A DNA stretch of 64,000 nt from Acidobacteriaceae bacterium. Lineage in GTDB: Bacteria > Acidobacteriota > Terriglobia > Terriglobales > Acidobacteriaceae. Positions within the stretch are counted from its first letter, which is position 1. Each line of letters opens with the position of its first letter. The translations under genes were made by a program, and so were the position numbers. The stretch spans positions 27,780-91,779 of the forward strand of contig PLGM01000101.1 in NCBI GenBank assembly GCA_003139795.1, given 5' to 3'. Of the stretch, positions 9,784 through 18,856 are shown in pieces. The notes under the pieces were generated by a model. The model was given only the letters and a program-made list of their open reading frames with translations. It did no database searches and was not told the origin of the DNA.

Positions 9784-10518
9784 ATGCGTCTGGGAATGAA
9801 ACTCATCTTCGCCGCGTCCATTGCCCTCGTCCTCGTCCTCGTCTCAGGCCGTGCCGCCTCCGCGGCCACCCCAGCCGACGATAAGGAAAAGGCGAAGGAA
9901 AAAGTCCTCGAGCGCCTCAACGTCGCCGCCGCCAACTTCCACTCCACCTCCGCCGACTTCGAGTTTGACACCATCGAGACCGACCCCGTCCCCGACACCG
10001 ACGTCCAGAAAGGCGTCGTCTACTACGACCGCAAAGACAATGCTTTCCGCATGGGCGTCCACATCACCGAGCACAACAAGAAGCCCTCCGCAAAGGCCTA
10101 CACCTACATAGGCGGCGTCTTCAAGCTCTTTGAACCCGGCCCCAACCAGGTGACCACCTATGGCAAGGCCGGCAAATGGGAGAGCTACGTGATTCTCGGC
10201 TTCGGCGCCAGCGGAAGGGACCTCGAAGCCAAGTGGGAGATCAAGTACCTCGGCTCAGAGCCTCTGTCCGACGGCAAGAACACCGTGAAGACCGAGATCC
10301 TCGAACTGGTCGCCAAGGACCCCGAAGTCCGCAAGAACCTCCCCAAGGTCACCATCTGGGTCGACCCCGACCACGCCGTAAGCCTCAAGCAGATCTTCTA
10401 CCAAAGCGCCACCACCTCCCGCGTCTGTCACTACTCCAACTTCAAAATGAATGAGTCCCTCCCCGACGACGCCTTCAAGTTCAAGACCGACCGCCAGACC
10501 GTCTACAACAACCAGTAA
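9784..10518 (+). CDS. LolA-like outer-membrane lipoprotein-sorting protein
   Basis: A 244-residue protein with an N-terminal signal peptide ending near RAASA, so exported. The rest resembles the LolA/LolB half-barrel family: an N-terminal amphipathic stretch, GVVYYDRKDNAFRMGVHI (a lipid-carrier-like strand pattern), YIGGVFKLFEPG, and a C-terminal segment VTIWVDPDHAVSLKQIFYQ typical of outer-membrane lipoprotein-sorting proteins. The likely role is carrying a lipid or lipoprotein across the periplasm. The cargo is unknown and similarity is at fold level only. Confidence 0.7.
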   Translation: MRLGMKLIFAASIALVLVLVSGRAASAATPADDKEKAKEKVLERLNVAAANFHSTSADFEFDTIETDPVPDTDVQKGVVYYDRKDNAFRMGVHITEHNKKPSAKAYTYIGGVFKLFEPGPNQVTTYGKAGKWESYVILGFGASGRDLEAKWEIKYLGSEPLSDGKNTVKTEILELVAKDPEVRKNLPKVTIWVDPDHAVSLKQIFYQSATTSRVCHYSNFKMNESLPDDAFKFKTDRQTVYNNQ

Positions 10519-10910
10519 CGCGCCGGCGCCCGGCAGGGCACAGGGCGCCCCACATTCGGCGCGCATTTCAGGGCTTGGGTGGAATAGCTCCACCTATCTA
10601 CAGCCCTTTATTGTCTTTCGCCGTAACTACAGTTCCTTCCTGTCCTTCACCGTAAAGAATGAAACAGCCCGCCAGCCGCCGCCTGCCCCAGGTCTCGCTT
10701 TTGAAAGACCTTGGGATACAACGAATCTCCAACCCCCAGTCCTGCATCCATATTTGGAGTTAGAATAAAAGCAGCGCCATGGCCCTCCACCACCCCATCC
10801 CGACCCTGCTCTAGCGGCGCCCGCCGCCCACACTCGCTCCCCGCCCATTTTTCCCTTTACTCCCAGAAACAAGCACCAAAGCGCCCTCAGCGCGCCAATG
10901 AGGTTCAGCC
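10519..10910. other. Intergenic region upstream of prfA; degenerate hairpin repeat, no gene
   Basis: About 390 bases with no convincing coding frame. It holds a near-direct repeat (TGTCTTTCGCCGTAA at about 10611 and TGTCCTTCACCGTAA at about 10637), a degenerate copy of the CCCAGGTCTCG hairpin family at 10687-10715, and an AT-rich patch at about 10750-10770 (TTGGAGTTAGAATAAAA) that could hold the prfA promoter. Confidence 0.5.
10687..10715. repeat. Degenerate copy of the CCCAGGTCTCG hairpin repeat
   Basis: CCCAGGTCTCG, a short loop, then GAAAGACCTTGGG. The arms match the perfect copy at 18123-18158 with several differences. Confidence 0.55.
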
Positions 10911-11987
10911 GTGATCGATCGTTTGGAACATATGGAACAACGGTACGAGGAGCTCTCCGCACAGCTCGGCCTTCCCGAGGTCATCACCGACCACGAGAAG
11001 TACCAGAAAGCCGGCCGCGCCCTGCGCGAACTCGAAGTCCCGGTCATGAAGTTTCGCGAGCTGAAGCAGGTCCGCCAAGGCCTGGCCGAAGCCCGCGCCA
11101 TGCTCTCTGAGTCCGACCCCGAGCTGCGCCACCTGGCCGAGGAAGAGATCGCCGCCCTGGCCCCGCGCGAGCCCGCCCTCGAAGAAGAGATCAAGCTCCT
11201 GCTGCTGCCCAAGGACCCCAACGACGAGAAGAACGTCATTCTGGAAATCCGCGCCGGCACCGGCGGCGACGAAGCCTCTCTCTTTGCCGCCGAAATCTTC
11301 CGCATGTACACCCGCTTTGCCGAGCAGCACCGCTGGAAGGTCGAAGTGCTTTCGCTCTCCGAGTCCGGCGTCGGCGGCTACAAGGAAGTCATCGCCATCA
11401 TCGAGGGCGAACGCGTCTATTCGCAGATGAAGTGGGAGAGCGGCGTGCATCGCGTGCAGCGCGTCCCGGCGACCGAGACCCAGGGCCGCGTTCACACCTC
11501 CGCCGTCACCGTCGCCGTGCTGCCCGAGGCCGAGGACGTGGACATCAAGATCGAAGCCAAGGACCTGCGCATCGACACCTTCTGCTCCTCCGGTCCCGGC
11601 GGCCAGTCGGTGAACACCACTTACTCCGCCGTGCGCATCACCCACCTGCCCACCAACACCGTGGTCAGTTGCCAGGACGAGAAATCGCAGATCAAGAACC
11701 GCGACAAGGGCATGCGCGTCCTGCGCTCCCGGTTGTATGAAATGGAGATGGAGCGCCAGAACGCCGAGTTAGCCAAAACCCGCAAGGAGCAGGTGGGCAC
11801 AGGCGACCGCAGCGAGAAGATCCGCACCTACAACTTCCCGCAAAATCGGATGACGGACCACCGCATCGGCCTCACCCTGCACCAGCTCGACCTGGTGATG
11901 GAGGGCCGCCTGCAGCCCATCGTCGACGCCCTCATCGCACATTACCAGGCCGAGCAGCTAAAGACCGGCAACGCCCAGGCAGCGTGA
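10911..11987 (+). CDS. prfA: Peptide chain release factor 1
   Basis: Terminates translation at UAA and UAG. The protein has 358 residues, the normal length. The GGQ hydrolysis motif is [12 protein letters not shown] (about residue 230). The stop-codon recognition tripeptide PAT, in VPATETQG (about 185), identifies RF1 rather than RF2 (SPF). The start is GTG 10911. The stop overlaps the start of prmC by four bases. The product of prmC methylates the Gln of this GGQ motif, a classic pairing. Confidence 0.96.
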   Translation: MIDRLEHMEQRYEELSAQLGLPEVITDHEKYQKAGRALRELEVPVMKFRELKQVRQGLAEARAMLSESDPELRHLAEEEIAALAPREPALEEEIKLLLLPKDPNDEKNVILEIRAGTGGDEASLFAAEIFRMYTRFAEQHRWKVEVLSLSESGVGGYKEVIAIIEGERVYSQMKWESGVHRVQRVPATETQGRVHTSAVTVAVLPEAEDVDIKIEAKDLRIDTFCSSGPGGQSVNTTYSAVRITHLPTNTVVSCQDEKSQIKNRDKGMRVLRSRLYEMEMERQNAELAKTRKEQVGTGDRSEKIRTYNFPQNRMTDHRIGLTLHQLDLVMEGRLQPIVDALIAHYQAEQLKTGNAQAA

Positions 11988-12841
11988 CCGTGCTCCCGCT
12001 GAGCAGCTTGGTTGCAAACTGCACGGAGGGCCTGCGCCGCGGACCCCATCCAGACCGCGCGCGCCAGGACGCCGAAACCTTGCTCCTCCACGTCCTGGGC
12101 AAGAACAAAGCCTGGCTCCTCTCCCATTTGGACGAGGAACTCCCGGAGGACCAGGCCGCTCGCTATACGCAGCTCCTCGAACGCCGCTACCGCGGCGAGC
12201 CCATCCAGTACATCACCGGCGAAACCGAGTTCTACGGCCTCCCCTTTCGCGTTACGCCGGAGGTGCTGATCCCACGCCCCGAAACCGAGCACCTGGTCGA
12301 AAAGGCGCTCGAGCTGGCTTCCAACTTTGTTGCCCCGCGCATTGTGGACGTAGGATGCGGATCGGGCGGTATTGCCGTTGCGCTGGCCCACAAACTGGAC
12401 CACGCGCAAATCACTGCTATCGACCTTTCTGCATCTGCCCTCGCCATCGCCCGCCAGAACGCGCAGTTGAACGCCGTCTCCCACCGCATTCGCTTTCTTG
12501 AGGGCGACCTTCTCGCTCCCGTTGCAGAAGAACGATTCGAAATCGTTGTTTCCAACCCGCCCTACGTCCCCGCCACGGACCGCCCAACTCTCTCCGTCGA
12601 AGTCCGAGACTACGAACCCGCCTTAGCCCTCTTCGCCGGCCCCGACGGCCTCGACATCTACCGCCGCCTCATCCCGCAAGCCTTCGCCGCGCTCGTTCCC
12701 GGCGGCTTCATCGCTCTCGAAATCGGCCACGGCCAATCCCCGGCCATCCGCGCCCTGCTCGCCGCTTCCGGCTTCCACCAGATCGAGGTCGTCTCCGACC
12801 TCCAGGGCATTCCACGCGTAGCATGCGCCCAGCGGCCATGA
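11984..12841 (+). CDS. prmC: Peptide chain release factor N5-glutamine methyltransferase
   Basis: A 285-residue SAM-dependent methyltransferase acting on the GGQ glutamine of RF1 and RF2. An N-terminal helical domain ends at [13 protein letters not shown]. The SAM-binding loop is [16 protein letters not shown], and the catalytic substrate-binding motif NPPY lies at about residue 192 (VVSNPPYVP). It starts at GTG 11984 within the prfA stop, giving translational coupling with its substrate's gene. Confidence 0.95.
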   Translation: MTVLPLSSLVANCTEGLRRGPHPDRARQDAETLLLHVLGKNKAWLLSHLDEELPEDQAARYTQLLERRYRGEPIQYITGETEFYGLPFRVTPEVLIPRPETEHLVEKALELASNFVAPRIVDVGCGSGGIAVALAHKLDHAQITAIDLSASALAIARQNAQLNAVSHRIRFLEGDLLAPVAEERFEIVVSNPPYVPATDRPTLSVEVRDYEPALALFAGPDGLDIYRRLIPQAFAALVPGGFIALEIGHGQSPAIRALLAASGFHQIEVVSDLQGIPRVACAQRP

Positions 12842-12891
12842 ACCGGGCGCCCCACGTGCGGCGCAGTCCTACAGCGCCCAGGATGGGACGG

Positions 12892-13041
12892 ATGCTCGAC
12901 TACCGCGGCCGGTATAACATGGCCGCGCAAGTCGAAGTCATCCCCATCCGACAGATCGACGAAGCCTGCGGGCGCCTGCCCAGGAAGGACGTGAAATACC
13001 GTTTCGTCATCGGCATGAGTCATCTGCGCCAAGCGGGAATC
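12892..13041 (+). pseudogene. C-terminal remnant of a zinc-type NAD(P)-dependent alcohol dehydrogenase
   Basis: The translated stretch MLDYRGRYNMAAQVEVIPI, then a segment ending DVKYRFVIGMSHLR, looks like the last 50-60 residues of the CAD/YahK group of zinc alcohol dehydrogenases. There the family reads roughly MLDF...I..DVEVI.I...NEA.ER...DVKYRF.IDM..L. The catalytic and cofactor domains are absent upstream, where prmC ends, so this is a fragment. The frame is open a little further on each side, but without family similarity. Similarity is by eye. Confidence 0.55.
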
Positions 13042-13060
13042 CGGCGCTGTCTGGCCTTTC

Positions 13061-14053
13061 TCAAGGTCCAAGTGCAGTCTCCCCGGTCTTGACGTTCAAT
13101 TCCCATTTTCGAGGCGGGGGCAGATGAAGCGCGCCGCCCTCGATCTCCAGCGGCATCCAAAGATAGCGCGAATCCCATAACTCCTTCGGCCGCCAGATAT
13201 CGCCCATGAAGATAACCGTTGTCTTCTTGCTGCCGGCAATCTTCAAGAGCATCGACGATTGAGCCCCATAGGTGTTTGTCTCCGGCGGGGCAATGTCCTT
13301 GAACTCCGTCCAGGGCCCGCTCAGCGAAGGCGCCGTCGCATACACATTGGGGTTCGGACGCCAGCCCGTCATATGGGAGCCGGCTACGTAATACAGGCCC
13401 CCGTAATGAACCACCGCGCCCCCTTCGAGCGGAGCTTGAATGAAACTTACCTTCTTCTCCACGCTCAGGTAGTCGTCAGACAGCTTCGCTATGAAGAACC
13501 CCTTGGTCGGCCTCGACTCGAAGATCAGGTACGCCGCGCCGTCGTCGTCGATGAACTGTCCGATGTCGCGGCTCTCCTCATCCAGCGGGCGAAAGCTCCT
13601 CAGATATCGGTATTCGCCGTCGATGCGATCGCTTACTGCGACCGCGACGCGAGCTAACTTGTAACTTCCATCGTCCAGGTGGGCATAGAGCACAAACTTT
13701 CCCGTCCGCGCGTTGGCAAAGACCTTGGGCCGCTCCAATATCCAGTGCGGGCCAAGATGCTCGGGGTCGGTAAGTGCCAGCACCTGCCGGCGAAACTTCC
13801 AATGCACAAGATCCTTTGAGGAGTAGCAGGCAACGTAGCGCTTATCCGGGCTGTTGGATGGAGAGCGGTCTTCTCCAAACCAATAGTAAGTGCCTTTCCA
13901 CAACAGCATGCCGCCGCCGTGCGCCTGAATCTGCTGCCCGCGATCGTCGAGCCATGGTTCACCTGGAGCAACGACCTGCGGCCCCGCAAAGAGCGCGCTC
14001 GCCGCGCAAAGGAGAGCAACCAATCCCATGCTCCCAACCAACAACTTCCTCAT
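13061..14053 (-). CDS. Secreted glycoside hydrolase family 43-like protein
   Basis: A 330-residue protein with a signal peptide (MRKLLVGSMGLVALLCAASALFA region), so exported. The core is a five-bladed propeller of GH43 type: IQAHGGGMLLWKGTYYWFGE is the first blade, followed by SKDLVHWKF, ERPKVF, IGQFIDDDGAAYLIFES and LEGGAVVHYGGLYYVAGSHMTGW. This is closest in feel to the beta-1,3-galactanase-like GH43 subgroup that carries QAHGG. Substrate is probably a plant or microbial polysaccharide side chain; the exact linkage is inference. GGAGGAAACGAT precedes the ATG. It overlaps the alcohol dehydrogenase remnant tail to tail. Confidence 0.83.
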   Translation of the reverse strand: MRKLLVGSMGLVALLCAASALFAGPQVVAPGEPWLDDRGQQIQAHGGGMLLWKGTYYWFGEDRSPSNSPDKRYVACYSSKDLVHWKFRRQVLALTDPEHLGPHWILERPKVFANARTGKFVLYAHLDDGSYKLARVAVAVSDRIDGEYRYLRSFRPLDEESRDIGQFIDDDGAAYLIFESRPTKGFFIAKLSDDYLSVEKKVSFIQAPLEGGAVVHYGGLYYVAGSHMTGWRPNPNVYATAPSLSGPWTEFKDIAPPETNTYGAQSSMLLKIAGSKKTTVIFMGDIWRPKELWDSRYLWMPLEIEGGALHLPPPRKWELNVKTGETALGP

Positions 14054-14176
14054 ATCGTTTCCTCCACAAGCTCATGCATTCCATTTCTTCCCATGAGCCG
14101 GGCGCCGCGGGCTTGGCTTGCGAGCCGTGGCCGGTTGCGACCGCCTGGCTGCGTGCTTTGCGGATCATGTGGCCGG

Positions 14177-14698
14177 TCAGTCAGCCCGGCCGGTCTTATT
14201 CAATTCGCGGTACAGGCCCAAATCCGCGCCGGATAGGTTCTTGGCGATATAGAGAATCTGTCCGTAGTGCATTGCAAAGTGCTCCACGACCTGGTAAACA
14301 GCTTCCAGGCCGCTGACGTGGTAACCCTGAATCTCGTAGGGCGCAATCAGATCGGCCTGCGTAAGTCTGACCATAACTTCCGCGGCTTGCTGCATGGTCG
14401 CGCCGAGATTTTCGAGCAGCACGGAAGCAGGGATCGACCCGGTTTCATCGAACTCGGCGGGCCGGTTGCGATCGTCCTCCCAGCGGTTGAACGAAGCCAC
14501 CAGCCACTGCCGCACGTTGCCGTTCAGATGCAGGATCAGATTCCCGATGCTGTTGCTGGCGGCGTTGGGACGCCACCACACTTGGCTCTCGGTCAGCGAT
14601 GCGACGCATCCCCGCAGCCGGGGCCAGTAGTGCTCCAGCAGCTTCCGCCGGGAGAATTGAAGAAAAAGCGAGGCCACATCCGCATCCAGGTCTGTCAT
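14177..14698 (-). CDS. DinB-like (DUF1572-type) four-helix protein
   Basis: A 173-residue protein with the DinB/YfiT-like four-helix-bundle pattern. The first helix has LEHYWPRLRGCVASLTESQVWWRPN. SIGNLILHLNGNVRQWL carries a metal-site His (LHLNGNV). VVEHFAMHYGQILYIAKNL carries the C-terminal HxxxH-type pair. Such proteins bind a divalent metal, and many are thiol-dependent transferases of unknown substrate. It is divergent from the GH27 gene at 14881. No functional link is evident. Confidence 0.82.
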   Translation of the reverse strand: MTDLDADVASLFLQFSRRKLLEHYWPRLRGCVASLTESQVWWRPNAASNSIGNLILHLNGNVRQWLVASFNRWEDDRNRPAEFDETGSIPASVLLENLGATMQQAAEVMVRLTQADLIAPYEIQGYHVSGLEAVYQVVEHFAMHYGQILYIAKNLSGADLGLYRELNKTGRAD

Positions 14699-14880
14699 CG
14701 GAAATCAAGGCTCCTTTTTGAAAGTTTTCTCTTCCGTAGAGTACGCCAGATTCTTCCCCATTCGCCCCTCGGAGGCGCCGCCCTCCCTTATCCCTCCTCG
14801 AAGCAGGCGAGCCCGCGATTGCCGAATCCCGCTCCACCGGCATAGAATTCCCCCTGAAATCGTTTCCATGAGGTTCGACC

Positions 14881-16083
14881 ATGCGCATTTTCGCTTCACT
14901 CTCCCTCGCCGTTCTCGCCCTGGCGCTCGTTCCCGCCACACAGACTCCTGCACAGGCCCAGGCAGTAGCCCAAACCCCGCCCATGGGCTGGAACAGTTGG
15001 AACTTCTTCGCCGAGAAAGTCACCGACAAGGACATTCGCGCCGCCGCCGACAACCTCGTCGCCACCGGCATGAAGGACGCCGGCTACATCTACATCAACA
15101 TCGACGACACCTGGGAGGGCCAGCGCGACGCAAGCGGCATCCTCCACACCAACGCGAAGTTCCCCGACATGAAGGCCCTGGCCGACTACGTCCACTCCAA
15201 GGGCCTGAAGATCGGCATCTATTCCGGTCCCGGCCCCAAGACCTGCGGCGGCTTCGAGGGCTCGCTCGGTCACGAAGCCCAGGACGCCCAGCTCTACGCC
15301 TCCTGGGGCATCGACTACCTCAAATACGACATGTGCAGCTTCATCCCTGAAGTCATGGAGAAGCAGGCCCCCAACGACAAGGCCGCGCAGATGCACATCA
15401 TGTACGACGCCTACGCCAAGATGGACAAGGCTCTCAAGGCCACCGGCCGCCCCATCGTCTTCTCGCTCTGCCAATACGGCTGGGACGCGTCGTGGGAGTG
15501 GGCACCGCAGGTCGGCGGCAACCTCTGGCGCACCACCGGCGACATCTCGCCCGACTGGGACCGCATCTACTCCATCGTCAGCCAGCAGGCCGGCTTGGAA
15601 AAATATGCAGGCCCCGGCCACTGGAACGATCCCGACATGCTCGAGGTGGGAAACGGCAAGCTCACCCTGGCCGAGAACCGCACCCACTTTTCGCTCTGGG
15701 CTATCCTCGCCGCGCCCTTGCTGGCCGGCAACGACCTGCCCAACATGAAGCCCGAGATCAAGGCCATCCTCACCAGTCGCGACGTCATCGCCATCAACCA
15801 GGACAGCCTGGGCAAGCAGGGCTCCCGCGTCTACTCTGAAGGCGAAACGGAGGTCTGGACCCGACCTCTCGCCGGCGGCGCGCTGGCCATCGCCGTCGTC
15901 AACGTCGGCGACAACCGCTACTCCACCCATCCCTTCCACCTCAGCCTGGCCAAACTCGGCCTCCACGGCCCCCAGGCCGGCAAGGACTTATGGACCGGCA
16001 AGCCCATCACGCTCACCGACAACCAGCCCCTCGAACTGGCCAGCCACGACGTGCTGCTGGTCCGCATCGACGCGCCGAAGTAG
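14881..16083 (+). CDS. Secreted alpha-galactosidase, GH27
   Basis: A 400-residue exported enzyme. The signal peptide ends near AQAQA, and the mature part starts at the family motif TPPMGWNSWN. The (beta/alpha)8 barrel carries YIYINIDDTWEG, SKGLKIGIYSGPGPKTCGG and IDYLKYDMC with the nucleophile Asp (about residue 150). Also present are LWRTTGDI, with the likely acid/base Asp region, and WNDPDMLEVGN. A C-terminal beta domain follows. It removes terminal alpha-galactose (or, less likely, alpha-N-acetylgalactosamine) from oligosaccharides. A second GH27 lies at 45663-47201. Confidence 0.92.
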   Translation: MRIFASLSLAVLALALVPATQTPAQAQAVAQTPPMGWNSWNFFAEKVTDKDIRAAADNLVATGMKDAGYIYINIDDTWEGQRDASGILHTNAKFPDMKALADYVHSKGLKIGIYSGPGPKTCGGFEGSLGHEAQDAQLYASWGIDYLKYDMCSFIPEVMEKQAPNDKAAQMHIMYDAYAKMDKALKATGRPIVFSLCQYGWDASWEWAPQVGGNLWRTTGDISPDWDRIYSIVSQQAGLEKYAGPGHWNDPDMLEVGNGKLTLAENRTHFSLWAILAAPLLAGNDLPNMKPEIKAILTSRDVIAINQDSLGKQGSRVYSEGETEVWTRPLAGGALAIAVVNVGDNRYSTHPFHLSLAKLGLHGPQAGKDLWTGKPITLTDNQPLELASHDVLLVRIDAPK

Positions 16084-16432
16084 AGCGGACCAATGTCCCC
16101 TCGCGAGAAGACGAAGGAGAATTTTCCCATCGCACAAATGCCGGGTGCCCCTTCCTTTCGCCTTTTTTCCCACGAAAGGGTCGGAAACCATGAATCCCCC
16201 GGGCCCGGCGGGCGAAATCCACTCACCGGTTGCACGCACTGCGCACTCTTCGGCATGGGAACGAATCTTTCCCCAAACTGACCACTTCCCGGCATTTCGC
16301 CCGTCCACTCGAGAATCGGCCAATTTTGCTCAGCGCATTTCCCCCTTTTGGTGGTCTAATATTTGGTGTTCTAATGCTAGTGAGCGATGTGATCGGTTGA
16401 TCGCCCCACCAATCCCTTCTTGAGGAGGGAAT
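16084..16432. other. Intergenic region between GH27 and TPR genes; weak hairpin, no gene
   Basis: About 350 bases with no supported gene. CCTTTCG at 16154-16160 can pair with CGAAAGG at 16173-16179 and may be a weak terminator for GH27. Close to the next gene are two related AT-rich stretches (GGTGGTCTAATATTT and GGTGTTCTAATGCT, about 16350-16380) and a strong GAGGAGGGA ribosome binding site at 16422-16430. Confidence 0.5.
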
Positions 16433-17239
16433 ATGTGTAGGCTCTATCCGCACCGCTGGCTGCCTGCGCTCGCAGTTTGCGCAGCCGTCGCTCTTGCGTC
16501 CCCCGCCCTCTTCGCCCAGACTCCCGCCCAGAATCCCGCCGCAGTTCCCGCCGTCACCCCGCAGCCCCAGCCTTCTGAAGTTGCTCCTCAGCCTGCGCCA
16601 ACCCCCGAGCAGGTCGGCGACGCGCTCATGACCCACCAGCGCTACCAGGCAGCCATCGAAGCCTACAAGAAGGGCCCGCGCGACTCCCCAGACGTGTGGA
16701 ACAAGATGGGCATCGCCTATCAGCTCATGTTCAACATGGAAGACGCCTCCCGCTGCTACCGGGCGTCCCTCAAGATCGATCCAAAGAGCCCCCATGTCCT
16801 CAACAACCTGGGAACCATCTTCGACTCGCTCAAACAGTACGGCGAGGCGGAGCGGATGTACCGCAAGGCAATCAAGCTCGATCCCGACTCCGCCCTGATT
16901 TACAAGAATCTCGGCACCACCTTGCTGGCCCAGCACAAGTACAAGAAAGGCTGGGAAGTCTACAAGACCGCGCTGGCCCTCGATCCGCATATCTTCCAGA
17001 ACAACGCCAGTCCGAGGGTCGAAAACCCCGCCACCGTCCAGGAGCGCGGCGCCATGAACTACTACATGGCCAAGGGCTGCGTCCGCGCCGGCATGAACGA
17101 CCGCGCCATCGAGTACCTCCGCATGGCCCTCAATGAGGGGTTCACCAGCCCCAAGAAGATTGTGGCCGACAGCGAGTTCGCCGCCCTGCGCGGCATCCCC
17201 GCCTTCGACCAACTCCTCGCCGCCCAGAGCCCGCAATAG
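16433..17239 (+). CDS. Secreted tetratricopeptide repeat protein
   Basis: A 268-residue protein with an N-terminal signal peptide (LPALAVCAAVALASPALFA) and a Pro/Gln/Ala-rich linker. At least three TPR units follow: DVWNKMGIAYQLMFNMEDASRCY, HVLNNLGTIFDSLKQYGEAERMY and LIYKNLGTTLLAQHKYKKGWEVY. The C-terminal part has more helical repeats. The likely role is an exported protein-protein scaffold. The partner is unknown. A strong GAGGAGGGA RBS lies seven bases upstream of ATG 16433. Confidence 0.85.
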   Translation: MCRLYPHRWLPALAVCAAVALASPALFAQTPAQNPAAVPAVTPQPQPSEVAPQPAPTPEQVGDALMTHQRYQAAIEAYKKGPRDSPDVWNKMGIAYQLMFNMEDASRCYRASLKIDPKSPHVLNNLGTIFDSLKQYGEAERMYRKAIKLDPDSALIYKNLGTTLLAQHKYKKGWEVYKTALALDPHIFQNNASPRVENPATVQERGAMNYYMAKGCVRAGMNDRAIEYLRMALNEGFTSPKKIVADSEFAALRGIPAFDQLLAAQSPQ

Positions 17240-17316
17240 CCGCCCGCCTCGTCGTCTCCTGGGACGCTTTCCCCGTCTATCTCGATAGGGCCGCCTTCTG
17301 GCCCCCAGGAGCTTCC

Positions 17317-18084
17317 ATGAAATTACGGTTGGTGTCCACATTCGTCTTCGGCCTCGCCCTCGGCGTGGCCGCTTCCGCCCAGGATGCACCCACTCCTCCA
17401 CCCGCCGGTCCACCGCCGGCCCAGGGACAGGGCGGCGGCCAGGGCCAGCGCGGCGGTGGCCGCGGCGGTTGGGGCGGCGGCGGCATGATGGGCACCGGAC
17501 GCGGCCTCATGGGCACCGTTACTGAGGTAGCCGCCGACCACTACACCATCAAGACCGACGCGGGCGAAACCTATACTGTCCACTTCAGCGCCAACACCCG
17601 CATCCTCAAGCAGCAGGCCCAGCGCCGCGGCGAGGGCGGGGAGGGCGGTAATCCCCCGCAGTCGCTCAAACCCACCGACATCAAGGCCGGCGACGCCATC
17701 GTCGCGGTGGGCGAAGCGGATGCTGCCGCTAAATCCGTCGGCGCGGTCACCATCCTCCAGATCGACCCCGAGCGCGCCAAACAGATGCGCGAGATGCAGG
17801 CCAACTACGGCAAAACCTGGCTCGGGGGCAAAGTCACGGCCATCGACGGCGTCAAAGTCACCCTCATGGGCACGGTCGACAACGCCGCCCACACCTTTGT
17901 GGCCGACGAGAACACCACCTTCCGCAAGCGCCGCGATCCCATCACCCTGGCCGACATACAGGTTGGCGACACGGTGCGTGTCGAGGGCTCCGTCAAGAAT
18001 GGAACCTTCCTGGCAACCTCAGTCAACGCAATGGGCGCGCAGGGCCCGCCGCCAACTGTTCCCCGCAGCGCACCGCCGCAATAA
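17317..18084 (+). CDS. Secreted DUF5666 domain protein
   Basis: A 255-residue protein with a signal peptide ending at ASAQ, then a Pro-rich stretch and a Gly/Gln/Arg-rich low-complexity linker. Two DUF5666-like beta domains follow. The first (about residues 65-150) begins LMGTVTEVAADHYTIKTDAGETYTV. The second begins GGKVTAIDGVKVTLMGTVD. Each ends in a 'IxxGDxVxVxG'-type strand (IKAGDAIVAVGE, IQVGDTVRVEGS). These are OB-like exported domains of unknown function, common in acidobacteria. Confidence 0.8.
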   Translation: MKLRLVSTFVFGLALGVAASAQDAPTPPPAGPPPAQGQGGGQGQRGGGRGGWGGGGMMGTGRGLMGTVTEVAADHYTIKTDAGETYTVHFSANTRILKQQAQRRGEGGEGGNPPQSLKPTDIKAGDAIVAVGEADAAAKSVGAVTILQIDPERAKQMREMQANYGKTWLGGKVTAIDGVKVTLMGTVDNAAHTFVADENTTFRKRRDPITLADIQVGDTVRVEGSVKNGTFLATSVNAMGAQGPPPTVPRSAPPQ

Positions 18085-18122
18085 CCAGCCCGGGTTTACC
18101 CATCCACCAAGGCCGGGTGCCG

Positions 18123-18158
18123 GGTTTCCCAGGTCTCGACTTCGAGACCTGGGAAACC
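18123..18158. repeat. Perfect 17-bp-arm hairpin repeat (CCCAGGTCTCGA family), possible bidirectional terminator
   Basis: The arm 18123-18139 (GGTTTCCCAGGTCTCGA) is the exact reverse complement of 18142-18158, with CT as the loop. It lies between the convergent DUF5666 and queE genes, so it may end both transcripts. It lacks a clear T-run and recurs elsewhere (10687-10715, 35428-35453), which argues for a dispersed repeat. Confidence 0.85.
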
Positions 18159-18217
18159 TCATGACCTCTCCGCCGCATGAAACCGGCAGTCGATCAATTC
18201 CTTCGGAAAACAGCCGT

Positions 18218-18856
18218 CTACGGAATGCCCAGTATCTTGTGCGTCTGCAGGCTCAATCGCCACTGCGGATGATCGAGGCAATACTTGAGCGCCAGCGTAG
18301 TGTTCACGGCGCGGCTGGGCCCATCCATCGGCTGCAGAAAGAAATGGCTGAAGGCGAGCGCTTCAAAGTCGCATGGATCGGCTCCAGCCTGGGGATAGAC
18401 CAGCTTCAATTCGTCCCCGCTTAGCTGCACCACCACCGCCCCCGCCTTGGGGCTCACGCACAGCCAATCCACGCCCGCCGGAGCCGCGATGGTTCCATTC
18501 GTCTCCACGGCAATTTCAAAGTCGCGCGCATGAAGCGCTTCGATCAAGCTTCCATCCAGTTGCAGCAAAGGCTCTCCGCCCGTGCAGACCACAAACTTTT
18601 TCCCCAGCGGGGCACCACCGGGCCACTTTCGCTCAACCGCCGCGGCCAAAGACTCAGCGGAGTCAAACCTCCCGCCGCCCGCTCCATCCACGCCCACAAA
18701 TTCCGTGTCGCAAAAGGGGCAGATGGCCGCACCGCGGTCCGCCTCGCGCCCCGACCACAGATTGCATCCCGCAAACCGGCAGAAAACCGCCGCGCGCCCC
18801 GCCTGCGCACCTTCTCCTTGCAGCGTATAGAAGATTTCCTTGACGGCGTAGCTCAT
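18218..18856 (-). CDS. queE: 7-carboxy-7-deazaguanine synthase
   Basis: A radical-SAM enzyme (212 residues) converting 6-carboxy-tetrahydropterin to 7-carboxy-7-deazaguanine on the way to preQ0 and queuosine. It begins [32 protein letters not shown]. The cluster cysteines are arranged as in QueE of the longer-loop type (CNLW, then CPFCDTEF). [14 protein letters not shown] and IAVETNGT follow. ATG 18856 overlaps the queC stop (ATGA), so the two are coupled. Confidence 0.92.
   Translation of the reverse strand: MSYAVKEIFYTLQGEGAQAGRAAVFCRFAGCNLWSGREADRGAAICPFCDTEFVGVDGAGGGRFDSAESLAAAVERKWPGGAPLGKKFVVCTGGEPLLQLDGSLIEALHARDFEIAVETNGTIAAPAGVDWLCVSPKAGAVVVQLSGDELKLVYPQAGADPCDFEALAFSHFFLQPMDGPSRAVNTTLALKYCLDHPQWRLSLQTHKILGIP

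Noticed and set aside
12823..13092. 89-residue plus-strand frame after prmC taken as a gene
   Set aside because: Only its middle resembles an alcohol dehydrogenase tail and it lacks the rest, so it was annotated as a remnant.
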